This document shows positions 1-7,811 of a DNA stretch of 17,366 bases, piece by piece. The translations under genes were made by a program, and so were the position numbers. The DNA comes from Phelpsiimicrobium sp043802125 (GTDB lineage: Bacteria; Omnitrophota; Gorgyraeia; Velamenicoccales; Velamenicoccaceae). The number at the start of each line of letters is the position of its first letter. The first letter of the stretch is position 1. Below the pieces are notes generated by a model that did not search any database, was not told the origin of the DNA, and saw only the letters and a list, made by a program, of their open reading frames with translations. The stretch lies in contig JAZDLG010000044.1 of NCBI GenBank assembly GCA_043802125.1, forward strand, positions 1-17,366. The letters run 5' to 3'.

Positions 1-11
1 AAGAGGAAAAA

Positions 12-1061
12 ATGCTTAATAAAAAAGGGTCTGTTCTGATATTTGTTTACGCCGTTATATTTATTCTTTTAAGCCTAAGCGCGAGCGTTATCGCTCACAG
101 CATTCTTGAGAGGAAGGCCTTTGAGATCACTAAGCAGCGGGGTGAAGCATTCTATGTGGCTGAAGCAGGCATGGATAGCGCGTTGGCAGCTTTAAAGTCA
201 AGTTCAAGTTATAGCGGTACAGCAGGTACACCCGTATCAGTGTCTCGCGATTCAACGGTGATAGGGCAATATGAGACTACCGTAGTTGATATCGGGTCAT
301 CTTTGAGAAATATTGTGGTTGCGAGTTATGTACCGCAGAAGACAGTTAGTTCAGGGGTCTTAAGGCAGACATGTAAGGCTGAAGGCGTTGCAAGGGTTTC
401 TGCTAATCCTCCGCCACCTTCGTTCTATGACAATGCTATCTATTCAGCAGGAAATGTGGAATTTTCGGGTAGTAGCTATGATGTAACAGGTAACGTTGTT
501 TACGCGGATGAGATTGAGAATGCCGGACGTGTTGTAGGAACGGTGACGCACGACATAACTATTTCTCCTTTGGCACAATTTGATTTTGCTGCAATGCGTG
601 CAGCTGCTAGTCTCCAGGGCAACCTGTACGATGCAGCTCGTTTGGCCAGTGGAGCTGCTTTTCCGACGAGTTTTTGGTATGATCAGGCCACGAATACACC
701 CAACGTGGTTTATGTGGAAGGAGATATGACGTTGTCCGGCAACCTTACGGCAGGCGGTTTTTTCATTGTTGTTGGTAACGTTTTGACAGACCCCTCTGTA
801 ACGACCGATACGACGATCACAGGTAACGTCACCGTGAACGGTTGCATATATTCAACAGGTAAATTTGAGCTTAAGGGCGGCGGAAATTCTTTAAATGTAA
901 ACGGCGGCATCTGGGCAGGTGATGAGGCTGATTTTACGGGTAACGCAAAAGTCACCTATAACGCCGGCTATATGGATGCCATAGAACAATTTGTTATAAA
1001 TAACGGTTCGCAGACGACAATCCAGTTGCTATCGTGGAGGCAGTTGGAACTTTACAGTTAA
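12..1061 (+). CDS. PilX/GspK-like minor pilin-type membrane-anchored protein
   Basis: This is a 349-residue protein with a short basic N-terminus (K4, K5, G6), one hydrophobic segment at about residues 7-29, then an AEAGMDSAL motif at about 50-58, which is typical of PilX/PulK-type minor pilins and pseudopilins. If G6 is the prepilin peptidase cleavage site, position +5 is Phe and not the usual Glu, as is known for GspK-type tip subunits. From about residue 145 the chain is rich in Gly, Asn, Val and Thr with recurring short motifs (SGN, TGNV, VNGG), which suggests a repetitive beta-fold such as a beta-solenoid; this is inference. The start has an AGAGG site just upstream. It sits directly before pilMNOPQ, so a role in pilus assembly or at the pilus tip is likely. 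The C-terminal half is not a family I can name. Confidence 0.72.
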   Translation: MLNKKGSVLIFVYAVIFILLSLSASVIAHSILERKAFEITKQRGEAFYVAEAGMDSALAALKSSSSYSGTAGTPVSVSRDSTVIGQYETTVVDIGSSLRNIVVASYVPQKTVSSGVLRQTCKAEGVARVSANPPPPSFYDNAIYSAGNVEFSGSSYDVTGNVVYADEIENAGRVVGTVTHDITISPLAQFDFAAMRAAASLQGNLYDAARLASGAAFPTSFWYDQATNTPNVVYVEGDMTLSGNLTAGGFFIVVGNVLTDPSVTTDTTITGNVTVNGCIYSTGKFELKGGGNSLNVNGGIWAGDEADFTGNAKVTYNAGYMDAIEQFVINNGSQTTIQLLSWRQLELYS

Positions 1062-1171
1062 TGAGCCTACAGCTTACGGAGCGTGTGAACGGTTGCGACG
1101 TAAGTTGTCTAAGGCGAATTAATACTGTGACTGCGAAGCGGTTAGGCATCAGTATCTATTGGGGTTTCCAT

Positions 1172-2224
1172 ATGTTAGTTAAAGATATCATCGGGCAGAT
1201 CAAAGAACTATTTTCAAAATCTCTGGCTGAGAGCGCGCCTCCGGTGGGTTCGCTTGGTGTTGACATAGGCTCTCATTCGGTGAAGATGGTGCGGCTTGAG
1301 GCCTTAAAAGAAGGCCATAAAGTTCTCGGGTTTGCCGTTGAAAAAGTGTCGGATAAGAATTATCGGGACGCCTTAAGTAAAGCTTTGGTGAAGGCCAATG
1401 CCAATTTAGATCAGGGCGCGGTTATTTCTGTCGCAGGGCAGGGTGTGGTATCAAGGTATATTGAGCTGCCTCTTATGAACAGGACAGAGCTTGAATCTTC
1501 TATGAAGTTTGAAATTGAAAAATATGTGCCTTTTAGCCTCGCTGAAGTCTCTTCAGATTACGCGGTTGTGCGCGAGATGAAGGATAAGGTAAAGATGTCT
1601 GTCTTGGTCGCGGCAGCAAAGAATGACCTGATACAGAAAAAATGCAATTTGGCCAAAGAGATCAACCTGAATTTAAAGGCCCTTGACCTTGATTGTCTGG
1701 CGCTTGCTAATTTTTTTACTGAGATAAGCGGACAGCCGAAAAAAGGGGCGTGTTTGGGCGTCATAAATATCGGCAAGTCAGTATCCAATATCAATATTCT
1801 GGTGGACGGCGCTTCTTGCCTGAGCCGTGATATATTTATCGGAGGAGACGATATAACCAAGAAGATGGCTGAGTCCTTAGAAATAGATTACAATGCCGCC
1901 GAAAAGATGAAGCTGGAGCCCGGTTCAAAGAAAGAGGAGCTTTTGAGTATCTGGGATTCCGTATTGAACAATCTGGCAGCCGAGATCCGCGTCTCTCTGG
2001 ATTATTTTGAAGCCAGGAATAATAAGGCTGTTGAAAGGATGTTCATTACCGGCGGCACAAGCAGGCTTTCCGGAATAGAAGATTACCTTAATCATCTTCT
2101 GTCCGTTGAAATAAAAAGATTAGATTATTGCGGCCAATTGAAGTATGAGGCCGCGGTAAGCCAGGAGGAGTTCGCGAAAAACAGCGATCTCTTAGCTGTC
2201 GCCCTGGGCCTCGCGTTAAGGTAG
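1172..2224 (+). CDS. pilM: PilM, type IV pilus actin-like ATPase
   Basis: PilM is the cytoplasmic, actin-like (FtsA/MreB fold) ATP-binding protein that binds the cytoplasmic tail of PilN and helps organise the pilus alignment complex. The 350-residue product shows the first phosphate loop GVDIGSHSVK at about 29-38, the PilM motif MKFEIEKYVPF at about 111-121, a second nucleotide-binding stretch GVINIGKSVSNINIL at about 196-210 and a FITGGTSRLSG motif at about 291-301. The length matches the family. The frame is open upstream to 1034, but those residues match nothing in PilM and overlap the preceding gene. The ATG at 1172 has GGGG seven bases upstream and gives a normal PilM N-terminus. The gene is followed seven bases later by pilN. 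Confidence 0.93.
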   Translation: MLVKDIIGQIKELFSKSLAESAPPVGSLGVDIGSHSVKMVRLEALKEGHKVLGFAVEKVSDKNYRDALSKALVKANANLDQGAVISVAGQGVVSRYIELPLMNRTELESSMKFEIEKYVPFSLAEVSSDYAVVREMKDKVKMSVLVAAAKNDLIQKKCNLAKEINLNLKALDLDCLALANFFTEISGQPKKGACLGVINIGKSVSNINILVDGASCLSRDIFIGGDDITKKMAESLEIDYNAAEKMKLEPGSKKEELLSIWDSVLNNLAAEIRVSLDYFEARNNKAVERMFITGGTSRLSGIEDYLNHLLSVEIKRLDYCGQLKYEAAVSQEEFAKNSDLLAVALGLALR

Positions 2225-2231
2225 AGCTATT

Positions 2232-2789
2232 ATGCTTACTATAAATCTATTACCGCGCAATTTAAAGATAACAGAGCGTAAGATCATGCTCCCATATAAG
2301 ATATATATCTTTATCGTAATAGTTGTTTTGATATTTTTGCACCTGTGTTTATTCTCGCTGGCCGTAGCGAAAAAGATACAGATATTAAGCCTTAGGGGAA
2401 GCTGGGGCAAGGTTGAACTGCAGTTCAAGGATTCTGTCTCCATTAAGGCAGAAATAAAAGGCCTGGAGGCAAAAGCTAATTCCATGAAGGACATACTTTC
2501 TCGCAAGGCGAACATGACGGAGCTTTTGTCAAGCCTTGGGCTGGCAGTTCCCAAGGGATTGTGGTTAGAGCGGTTTACTTATTCAAATGACGGGCTAATT
2601 ATACAGGGCAGCGTCGTATCTCTCACGCAGAACGAGATGTCCATAATAGGAAAATTCCTTCAGGACATTAAGAACAACAAGACGTTTGTTTCACTTTTTG
2701 CAAAGATAGAACTTAATTCTGTGCAGAGGCGCACCATCAAGGCCTACGACGTCGTGGATTTTGTCGTGGTAGGAGAAATAAAGAAATGA
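2232..2789 (+). CDS. pilN: PilN, type IV pilus inner-membrane assembly protein
   Basis: PilN is a bitopic inner-membrane protein whose short cytoplasmic tail docks on PilM and whose periplasmic part pairs with PilO. The 185-residue product begins with the diagnostic INLLPRN motif (residues 4-10), has one transmembrane helix at about 24-46, and then a charged segment with coiled-coil character at about 60-95 before the ferredoxin-like periplasmic domain. The length is normal. The upstream AGGTAG includes the pilM stop codon. The gene overlaps pilO by four bases (ATGA), a sign of translational coupling and equal production of the two partners. Confidence 0.9.
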   Translation: MLTINLLPRNLKITERKIMLPYKIYIFIVIVVLIFLHLCLFSLAVAKKIQILSLRGSWGKVELQFKDSVSIKAEIKGLEAKANSMKDILSRKANMTELLSSLGLAVPKGLWLERFTYSNDGLIIQGSVVSLTQNEMSIIGKFLQDIKNNKTFVSLFAKIELNSVQRRTIKAYDVVDFVVVGEIKK

Positions 2790-3397
2790 AGAATTTTGCA
2801 GTCAATGATGCGCTTGGCCTCTTGTCCCGTTTTAAAGATGACGCAAAAATCATTATAGCTATAGCGGCCGCCGTGTTTTTTTTGGACGCCGTCTTTGTTT
2901 TACGGTTTCAATTCGTATCTGTGGGCCGCATGTTTAAAGAAGCAGGTCAACTCAAGACCGGGATAATTAGCACCCGCGATGATGCCAAGTTTCTTTCAAC
3001 GTTCAAAAACAGGTCAAGCGACTTGAAAAAAGAGATAGATGAGTTGGACAAGATGGTTCTTACGGAAGGAGATATGCCAAAGGCCCTTGAGAATATTTCT
3101 CAATTTGCCGATATCAGCGCGGTCAGGATCTTAAAGATAAGGCCTGTTCTGGAACTGGGAACTGCCGAGCTAAAGTTATCCGATAAAGGTTCTCTAAAAA
3201 GTCAGGAGGTTTTTTCTCGCAAAAAAATATCTATTTTTGCTAAATGCGGTTTTAATCAGCTGGGCCGTTTCATGGCCTTGCTTGAGAGTTCGCCTATATT
3301 TTTTGACATTAAAAGTATTGAGGTACAAATGGACCAGCAGGATTATACGAAACATACTGTCACAATAATACTTGAAGTGGCCGTCAGAAAAGCTTAA
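2786..3397 (+). CDS. pilO: PilO, type IV pilus inner-membrane assembly protein
   Basis: PilO forms the periplasmic partner of PilN in the alignment complex that joins the cytoplasmic motor side to the secretin. The 203-residue product has a short cytoplasmic N-terminus, one transmembrane helix at about 20-43, a helical region likely to form a coiled coil at about 50-95, and a C-terminal alpha/beta domain. Sequence identity in this family is low, so the call rests mainly on topology, length and its place between pilN and pilP. The ATG lies inside the end of pilN. Nothing in the sequence looks broken. Confidence 0.88.
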   Translation: MKNFAVNDALGLLSRFKDDAKIIIAIAAAVFFLDAVFVLRFQFVSVGRMFKEAGQLKTGIISTRDDAKFLSTFKNRSSDLKKEIDELDKMVLTEGDMPKALENISQFADISAVRILKIRPVLELGTAELKLSDKGSLKSQEVFSRKKISIFAKCGFNQLGRFMALLESSPIFFDIKSIEVQMDQQDYTKHTVTIILEVAVRKA

Positions 3398-3406
3398 TAT
3401 ATTTAG

Positions 3407-3775
3407 ATGGACCTTTTAAGATCAAAGAATTCTTTTTATATGGTAGCGGCGTGCATGGCTTTGGTTTTTGCTGTTGGGGCCCTTGCGCAGGAACAGAAGC
3501 ATTTATACAGTTATCAGGGCAAGAGGGACCCATTTGTCCCGCTTATCTCTTCTTCGGGGTATCTTTTAAATCTTGAACCTGAGGAAAACGCTGCCCTGTG
3601 CCTTGAGGGCATAATGTACGATCAAAAAGGTGATTCCATGGCAATTATTAACGGAGAATTAGTAAGGGTTGGCGAGCCTATAGCTGACGCGGTCGTTAGC
3701 TCTATAGACCCTAACAAGGTGACTATTATTAAAGATAATCAAAAAGTTGAGCTTGAATTACGAAGGGAGGAATAA
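3407..3775 (+). CDS. pilP: PilP-like periplasmic pilus assembly protein
   Basis: PilP connects the PilN/PilO complex to the PilQ secretin in the periplasm. The 122-residue product has an N-terminal hydrophobic segment at about 11-28 ending in VGALAQ, which fits a signal peptide with cleavage after an A-L-A site. It is followed by the family hallmark KRDPFVP at about 39-45 and a small beta-rich domain (LEGIMYD... AIINGELVRVGE). It lacks the lipobox Cys of classical PilP lipoproteins, so it is probably soluble or anchored by an uncleaved helix. It is also shorter than proteobacterial PilP. The Shine-Dalgarno site is weak, which leaves the start slightly uncertain. The stop codon directly abuts the pilQ start. 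Confidence 0.82.
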   Translation: MDLLRSKNSFYMVAACMALVFAVGALAQEQKHLYSYQGKRDPFVPLISSSGYLLNLEPEENAALCLEGIMYDQKGDSMAIINGELVRVGEPIADAVVSSIDPNKVTIIKDNQKVELELRREE

Positions 3776-5419
3776 ATGAAACGGTGTAGGTTTTCAGGCC
3801 TAGCGGTTATTATTTTTTTCATCACGGTGAGCTTTTTTCTATTCAGCGATCCAGCGTTCGCGCAAGAGAAGAACGCGTCAGTAGAAGCGGCAGCCGCCGC
3901 TGCTGCCACGGCCCAACTTGCTCCGGCAGAAGCCCAGCAGGCCCCGGACCAGGCCCCTCCTGCGCCCGTAGAGGTTAGCCTAGTAGAGGCTAATAAAGAG
4001 GCTGCGGCCGGCGAGGAAGTAGTCAAGACGCCTGAGACTATCACCTTAGATTTTAAAGAGGCCGATATACGCGACGTCTTAAAGATCATTTCTTATAAGA
4101 GCGGTGTCAACATTGTGGCCAGCCCGGAAGTAACGGGTACGGTGAACGTGCGAATTACGGATGTCCCGTGGGAGAGGGCGTTGGATGTTATCTTAAAGAC
4201 ATACGGTTATGCCTATGACAAACAGGATAGGATCATTATGGTGGCTCCGTTAGAGAAATTGACGGCGCAGAGAAAGATGGAACAGGACTTAGCTCAGGTC
4301 CAGCCGACAGTTACAGAGGTCGTGGATTTGAAATATATTGATGCGGTTGATGCCAAAAAAGCCATTGAGCCGCAACTCTCGCCGCGCGGCAGGGTGACTA
4401 TATTGGAGATTACAGGCCAGGCCGGATGGGGATTTGGCGGCTCCTTTGAGCAAAAGCGCTCCAGAGGATCAGAAGTCAATAGCCGTTCGCGGACCATGAT
4501 CGTTTCTGATATACCTCCTGTTTTAGATAGGATAAGAAAGATGATAGAGGGTATTGACGTAAAACCTAAACAGATCTTGATAGAGACTCGCCTTGTTGAG
4601 ATCAGCCTGAACAAACTCAAAGATTTCGGCTTTGATTATGCGACCGGCGGGGCGGGTTCTTCGGCAACTTCAACAGTGACAACCGATAGTTTTACGAAAG
4701 AGCTTAAGGCTGGCGGGCATTCTCTTGGTAATCTGGTATCGCCGGCTGTGTTCAGCCCGCAGGCTTCTGCCATGACTTCGGCAAATACCGGGCTGAATCT
4801 CGTATTCCAGAAATTGGGCGGGAGTAAGTTTGAAGTGCTTTTTCATGCCCTTGAAGAAAAAGTGGGCACCAACACGCTGTCCGCGCCCAGCATACTGACC
4901 TTAGATAACCAGGAAGCAACGATACTCGTGGGTGAGAAGTTTCCTATCGTGAACACTACGGTCAGCGCTCAGTCAGCTACAACGGTGAATGTATCCCTGC
5001 AGGAGTATAAGGATATAGGTATTCAGCTAAACGTCGTCCCTCAGGTGAGCGGAAAAAACAAAGATTATATCAATATGATAATCCATCCTGCCGTAACGAC
5101 TGAGGGGACTTTGATTGAGTCCAAATATCCGCGCATCACGACGCGGGAGGCGCAGACCCAGGTTATGGTCAAGAGCGGAGAGACGATCATGATCGGCGGC
5201 CTTATTAAGGACGTCAAGAATGAGAGTGTGCAGGGCATACCTTTTTTAAGAAAGATCCCTATTTTTGGCAAGCTTTTTGAGAGAACAACCATTGATACTG
5301 AAAAAATTGAGTTGATCATTTTTATAACGGCCACAATCGTTGACGACAAAAGCCTTACTGAAGAACAGTTAAGCAAGCTTGAGCAAAAGTTGGGCCTGCG
5401 AAGTTCTTCGCAAAAGTAA
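3776..5419 (+). CDS. pilQ: PilQ, type IV pilus outer-membrane secretin
   Basis: PilQ is the outer-membrane secretin ring through which the pilus fibre passes. The 547-residue product has a signal peptide at 1-29 (cleavage likely after DPAFA), then an Ala/Pro-rich linker at about 34-66. An STN/N0 domain follows at about 88-158 (LDFKEADIRDVLKIIS), then a NolW-type N1 domain at about 178-262, interrupted by a Gly/Ser-rich insert at about 212-237. The secretin core spans about 355-522, with the end motif VKSGETIMIGGLI and the IPFLRKIPIFGKLF signature. No AMIN domain is visible before the STN domain, unlike many PilQ proteins. A strong GGGAGG site precedes the ATG, which follows the pilP stop with no gap. 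It is the last gene of the pilus cluster and is followed by a hairpin. Confidence 0.95.
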   Translation: MKRCRFSGLAVIIFFITVSFFLFSDPAFAQEKNASVEAAAAAAATAQLAPAEAQQAPDQAPPAPVEVSLVEANKEAAAGEEVVKTPETITLDFKEADIRDVLKIISYKSGVNIVASPEVTGTVNVRITDVPWERALDVILKTYGYAYDKQDRIIMVAPLEKLTAQRKMEQDLAQVQPTVTEVVDLKYIDAVDAKKAIEPQLSPRGRVTILEITGQAGWGFGGSFEQKRSRGSEVNSRSRTMIVSDIPPVLDRIRKMIEGIDVKPKQILIETRLVEISLNKLKDFGFDYATGGAGSSATSTVTTDSFTKELKAGGHSLGNLVSPAVFSPQASAMTSANTGLNLVFQKLGGSKFEVLFHALEEKVGTNTLSAPSILTLDNQEATILVGEKFPIVNTTVSAQSATTVNVSLQEYKDIGIQLNVVPQVSGKNKDYINMIIHPAVTTEGTLIESKYPRITTREAQTQVMVKSGETIMIGGLIKDVKNESVQGIPFLRKIPIFGKLFERTTIDTEKIELIIFITATIVDDKSLTEEQLSKLEQKLGLRSSSQK

Positions 5420-5436
5420 GTTTTTTTAAAGTTATG

Positions 5437-5470
5437 ATAACCCCGCACATCATGACCTGTGCGGGGTTAT
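5437..5470 (+). terminator. Hairpin after pilQ, probable transcription terminator
   Basis: A stem of 12-13 bp is formed by 5437-5449 and 5458-5470 (core AACCCCGCAC with GTGCGGGGTT) around an 8-base loop. It starts 18 bases after the pilQ stop. The sequence after the stem (TAGCTTAAAT) is not a clean T-run on either strand, so this may be a weak or Rho-assisted terminator, or a 3'-end stabilising hairpin. Its place at the end of the pilus cluster supports an end-of-transcript role. Confidence 0.55.
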
Positions 5471-5501
5471 TAGCTTAAATGACGGCATAACTTGTGTGCC
5501 G

Positions 5502-5561
5502 GAATTGAGCACCTTAATGTGCGCCGTAGGCGCAGCCGTAGGCGCAGCCAGTGAATTGAGC
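5502..5561. repeat. Pair of 9-bp direct repeats flanking a tandem 12-mer
   Basis: GAATTGAGC occurs at 5502-5510 and again at 5553-5561. The likeness extends to GAATTGAGCACC versus GAATTGAGCGCC. Between them is a tandem 12-base repeat, GCCGTAGGCGCA, at 5523-5534 and 5535-5546 with a partial third copy, and its first copy is part of a short palindrome (5521-5533). No reading frame of note crosses the block. It looks like a small intergenic repeat element. Confidence 0.6.
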
Positions 5562-5584
5562 GCCACAATATCTAATCTAGCGAA

Positions 5585-5620
5585 ATCCCGCGGCAGCGGG
5601 AATCCCGCGCAAGCGGGAGC
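5585..5620. repeat. Double REP-like palindrome
   Basis: Two adjacent hairpins share the unit AATCCCGCG. The first is CCCGC (5587-5591) with GCGGG (5596-5600). The second is TCCCGC (5603-5608) with GCGGGA (5613-5618) around a GCAA loop. The unit is much more GC-rich than its surroundings and ends about 15 bases before the next start codon. This resembles REP/BIME-type extragenic palindromes. Other copies cannot be checked in this window. Confidence 0.6.
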
Positions 5621-5634
5621 GTTTAGGAATCGGG

Positions 5635-5970
5635 ATGTATCAGTGGATGAGGACCATGTTTTTTAAGTATACTTTCAGGTTCAGTAAAGAAGGTGATATG
5701 ATATATATTTCTCATCTGGACCTGATGAGGCTTTTAACGCGGGCCGCGCGCAGGGCTGACCTGCCTGTTTGTTTAACGCAGGGTTTTAATCCGCGCTTAA
5801 AGATAAGCTTAAAGAGGGCATTGAAATTAGGCGTTGCTTCGGATAACGAAGAAGGAGAGATCGTGCTTGCCGAGAAGATAGAAGATAACGAGCTTTTAGG
5901 CAAGTTATGCGCCGTTATGCCCAAGGGTATTGAAGTTCAAAGAATTAATTTAGCAGAGGAGAAAAAGTGA
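5635..5970 (+). CDS. Short DUF2344 (radical-SAM-linked) protein
   Basis: The 111-residue product matches the start of the DUF2344/TIGR03936 family: a beta strand YTFRFSKEGDMIYISHLDLMRL at about 12-33, the RRADLPV and QGFNPRLKISL motifs at about 38-57, and LPxG-like MPKGIEVQ near 97-104. Family members normally run to about 200 residues and are usually fused or adjacent to a radical-SAM/B12-binding protein; their function is not established. Here the C-terminal half is missing and no radical-SAM gene is present. The end is clean: it stops inside the start of rng, with a good ribosome site for rng. AGGA at 5625-5628 supports the ATG at 5635, but the ATG at 5656 would also retain the domain. It is a half-length but seemingly intact frame. 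Confidence 0.72.
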   Translation: MYQWMRTMFFKYTFRFSKEGDMIYISHLDLMRLLTRAARRADLPVCLTQGFNPRLKISLKRALKLGVASDNEEGEIVLAEKIEDNELLGKLCAVMPKGIEVQRINLAEEKK

Positions 5971-7445
5971 AAAAGAAAGAGATTTTGATCAATTATGAGC
6001 AGCAGGAGAGGCGCGTCGCCATCTTGGAAGACGGGAAATTGGAGAATTATTTCGTGGAACGCCTCCAGGACAGGACTACGCTCGGCAACATCTACAAGGG
6101 CCGTATTGAAACCATCGTGCCTTCAGTGGGCGCGGCATTTGTCAATGTCGGAGGAGAAAAGAACGGTTTTCTTTATCTCAATGACACCGTGAGTTTGGGA
6201 ATGGACGAGGAGGTAGAGTTGGCCCCCGGCACGCCTCCTGTCAAAAAGCAGGAAAATCCTGCTTTAAAAGAAGGCCAGGAACTAATTGTGCAGGTGACCA
6301 AGGAACCATTCGGCACTAAGGGTCCGCGGTTGACGACGCACGTGAGTATCCCGGGCAGGTATCTGGTGCTTATGCCTTATGAGAGGCATTTCGGCATATC
6401 TAAAAGGATAGATGACGACGTCGAACGCAAGCGCTTGCGTTCCATATTGGGTGAATTGAAAGTGCCCAACCAAATGGGATTGATCATAAGGACGGTGGCG
6501 TGGGGAGCCACTGACAAAGAGCTGCATCGTGATCTGGCACTCCTTTTGAGGCTCTGGGACCGTATTGATAAAGCTTCTAAGAGGCGAAACGCGCCTTTTC
6601 TTATCTATGAAGATTACGATATCGTCTTGCGCATGATACGCGATTACTTCAACGAGGAAATAGGGTGCATTTTAATTGATTCAAAAGAAGAGTTTAAGAG
6701 GGTCTTTCGGTTTGTCAAGGATTACATGGGGCGTTTGGTAAACACTGTCCTGTTCTATCGCGACAAGACTCCGCTGTTTGAGAAAAAAGGCATTGAAGAT
6801 GAGATAGAGCGCCTTTATTCAAATAAGGTATTTTTAAAGAGTGGGGCGTATGTCGTTATTGAACCGACCGAAGGCTTGACTGTCATTGACGTGAATTCCG
6901 GAAAATTCCGCAAGAAGAACATTTCTCAGGAGGAGATGGCTTTTTCAGTAAATTGCGAATCCGCCAGAGAAATAGCGCGCCAGCTTCGTCTTAGGGATGT
7001 GGGGGGTATTATAGTCATTGATTTTATTGATATGATGGAGGACAGGCATAGGAGGGAATTGATCAATTGCTTTAAATCAGCTCTGGCCAGCGACCGCGCC
7101 AAGACGGATATCTTAGGCTTGTCAAAGCTTGGGTTGGTCCAGATGACGCGCGAACGCACGCACCGGACACTGGAGAGTATTTCCTATAAAGACTGCCCTT
7201 ATTGCCAGGGAAAAGGAAAGGTAAAATCAGCTTTTTCAATAGCCCTTGCAGCAATGCGTGATTTAAAGAATCACCTCACAAATAATAAGGCCAGAAAAGT
7301 CACTCTGGAAGTGCATGCTGATGTGGCCGCAAGCCTTAACAGCGAGAATTTCCAGGCTTTGCGTAATATCGGAAGAAGGTTCGGTGCCAGGATAGAGGTA
7401 AAATCAAACGATTCGTTCCATATTGAGAAGGTCATCCTTGCGTAG
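5967..7445 (+). CDS. rng: Ribonuclease E/G family endoribonuclease
   Basis: RNase G/E cleaves single-stranded A/U-rich RNA and takes part in rRNA maturation and mRNA decay. The 492-residue product has the embedded S1 domain at about 37-125 (GNIYKGRIETIVPSVGAAFVNVG), then the RNase H-like catalytic region with IDVNSGKF (D308) and IVIDFIDM (D352), which correspond to the two metal-binding Asp residues of RNase E. The zinc-link CPYC is at 410-413. It ends soon after the small domain, so it is RNase G-sized and lacks the long scaffold tail of RNase E. The GTG start at 5967 overlaps the previous stop and has GAGGAG five bases upstream. Being next to rplU is a common arrangement in bacteria. Confidence 0.95.
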   Translation: MKKKEILINYEQQERRVAILEDGKLENYFVERLQDRTTLGNIYKGRIETIVPSVGAAFVNVGGEKNGFLYLNDTVSLGMDEEVELAPGTPPVKKQENPALKEGQELIVQVTKEPFGTKGPRLTTHVSIPGRYLVLMPYERHFGISKRIDDDVERKRLRSILGELKVPNQMGLIIRTVAWGATDKELHRDLALLLRLWDRIDKASKRRNAPFLIYEDYDIVLRMIRDYFNEEIGCILIDSKEEFKRVFRFVKDYMGRLVNTVLFYRDKTPLFEKKGIEDEIERLYSNKVFLKSGAYVVIEPTEGLTVIDVNSGKFRKKNISQEEMAFSVNCESAREIARQLRLRDVGGIIVIDFIDMMEDRHRRELINCFKSALASDRAKTDILGLSKLGLVQMTRERTHRTLESISYKDCPYCQGKGKVKSAFSIALAAMRDLKNHLTNNKARKVTLEVHADVAASLNSENFQALRNIGRRFGARIEVKSNDSFHIEKVILA

Positions 7446-7500
7446 GAATGAAAAGATTGACGGGTTCAATGGGTTGTGTTTAACTACTAGGAGAAAGATC

Positions 7501-7809
7501 ATGTACGCTATTATTCAAACAGGCGGTAAGCAGGAAAAAGTAGTTGTGGGCGATGTCTTAAATATTGAGCGTATCCCTGACAAGAAAGATGTAACATTCG
7601 CTCAAGTCCTTCTTTTGTGCGACAACGACAATGTTTGGATCGGTCAGCCCTATGTCAAAGGGGCCAAGGTGACAGGTGAGGTCGTTGAACAGATCAGGGG
7701 TGTCAAGGTGATCTCTTTCAGATATCGCCGTCGCAAAAGTTCCCGCAGGATACACGGCCACAGGCAGGAACTTACTAAGGTTAAGATCACTGGTATTGAG
7801 CACCAATAG
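7501..7809 (+). CDS. rplU: 50S ribosomal protein L21 (bL21)
   Basis: L21 is a large-subunit protein that binds 23S rRNA. The 102-residue product begins MYAIIQTGGKQEKVVVGD, the classic L21 N-terminus, and ends with a basic stretch (FRYRRRKSSRRIHGHRQ at about 73-89) and LTKVKITGI. The frame is open further upstream to 7423, but the ATG at 7501 with AGGAG seven bases before it is the family start. The 55-base gap after rng holds no clear promoter. The usual next gene, rpmA (L27), is absent: obgE starts two bases after the rplU stop. Confidence 0.96.
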   Translation: MYAIIQTGGKQEKVVVGDVLNIERIPDKKDVTFAQVLLLCDNDNVWIGQPYVKGAKVTGEVVEQIRGVKVISFRYRRRKSSRRIHGHRQELTKVKITGIEHQ

Positions 7810-7811
7810 AT

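Noticed and set aside
1093..1125. Possible promoter before pilM (TTGCGA and TAATAC)
   Set aside because: Spacing of 21 bases is too long and the -35 match is weak.
1034..1171. N-terminal extension of the pilM frame
   Set aside because: The 46 extra residues overlap the upstream gene, match no PilM feature and have no ribosome site; the ATG at 1172 does.
5421..5427. Run of seven T after the pilQ stop as a terminator tail
   Set aside because: It precedes the hairpin rather than follows it, so it cannot be the U-tract on the + strand, and on the minus strand it reads as A.
7457..7485. Possible promoter before rplU (TTGACG with TTAACT)
   Set aside because: The -10 match is only 3 of 6 bases, so it is not better than chance in this composition.
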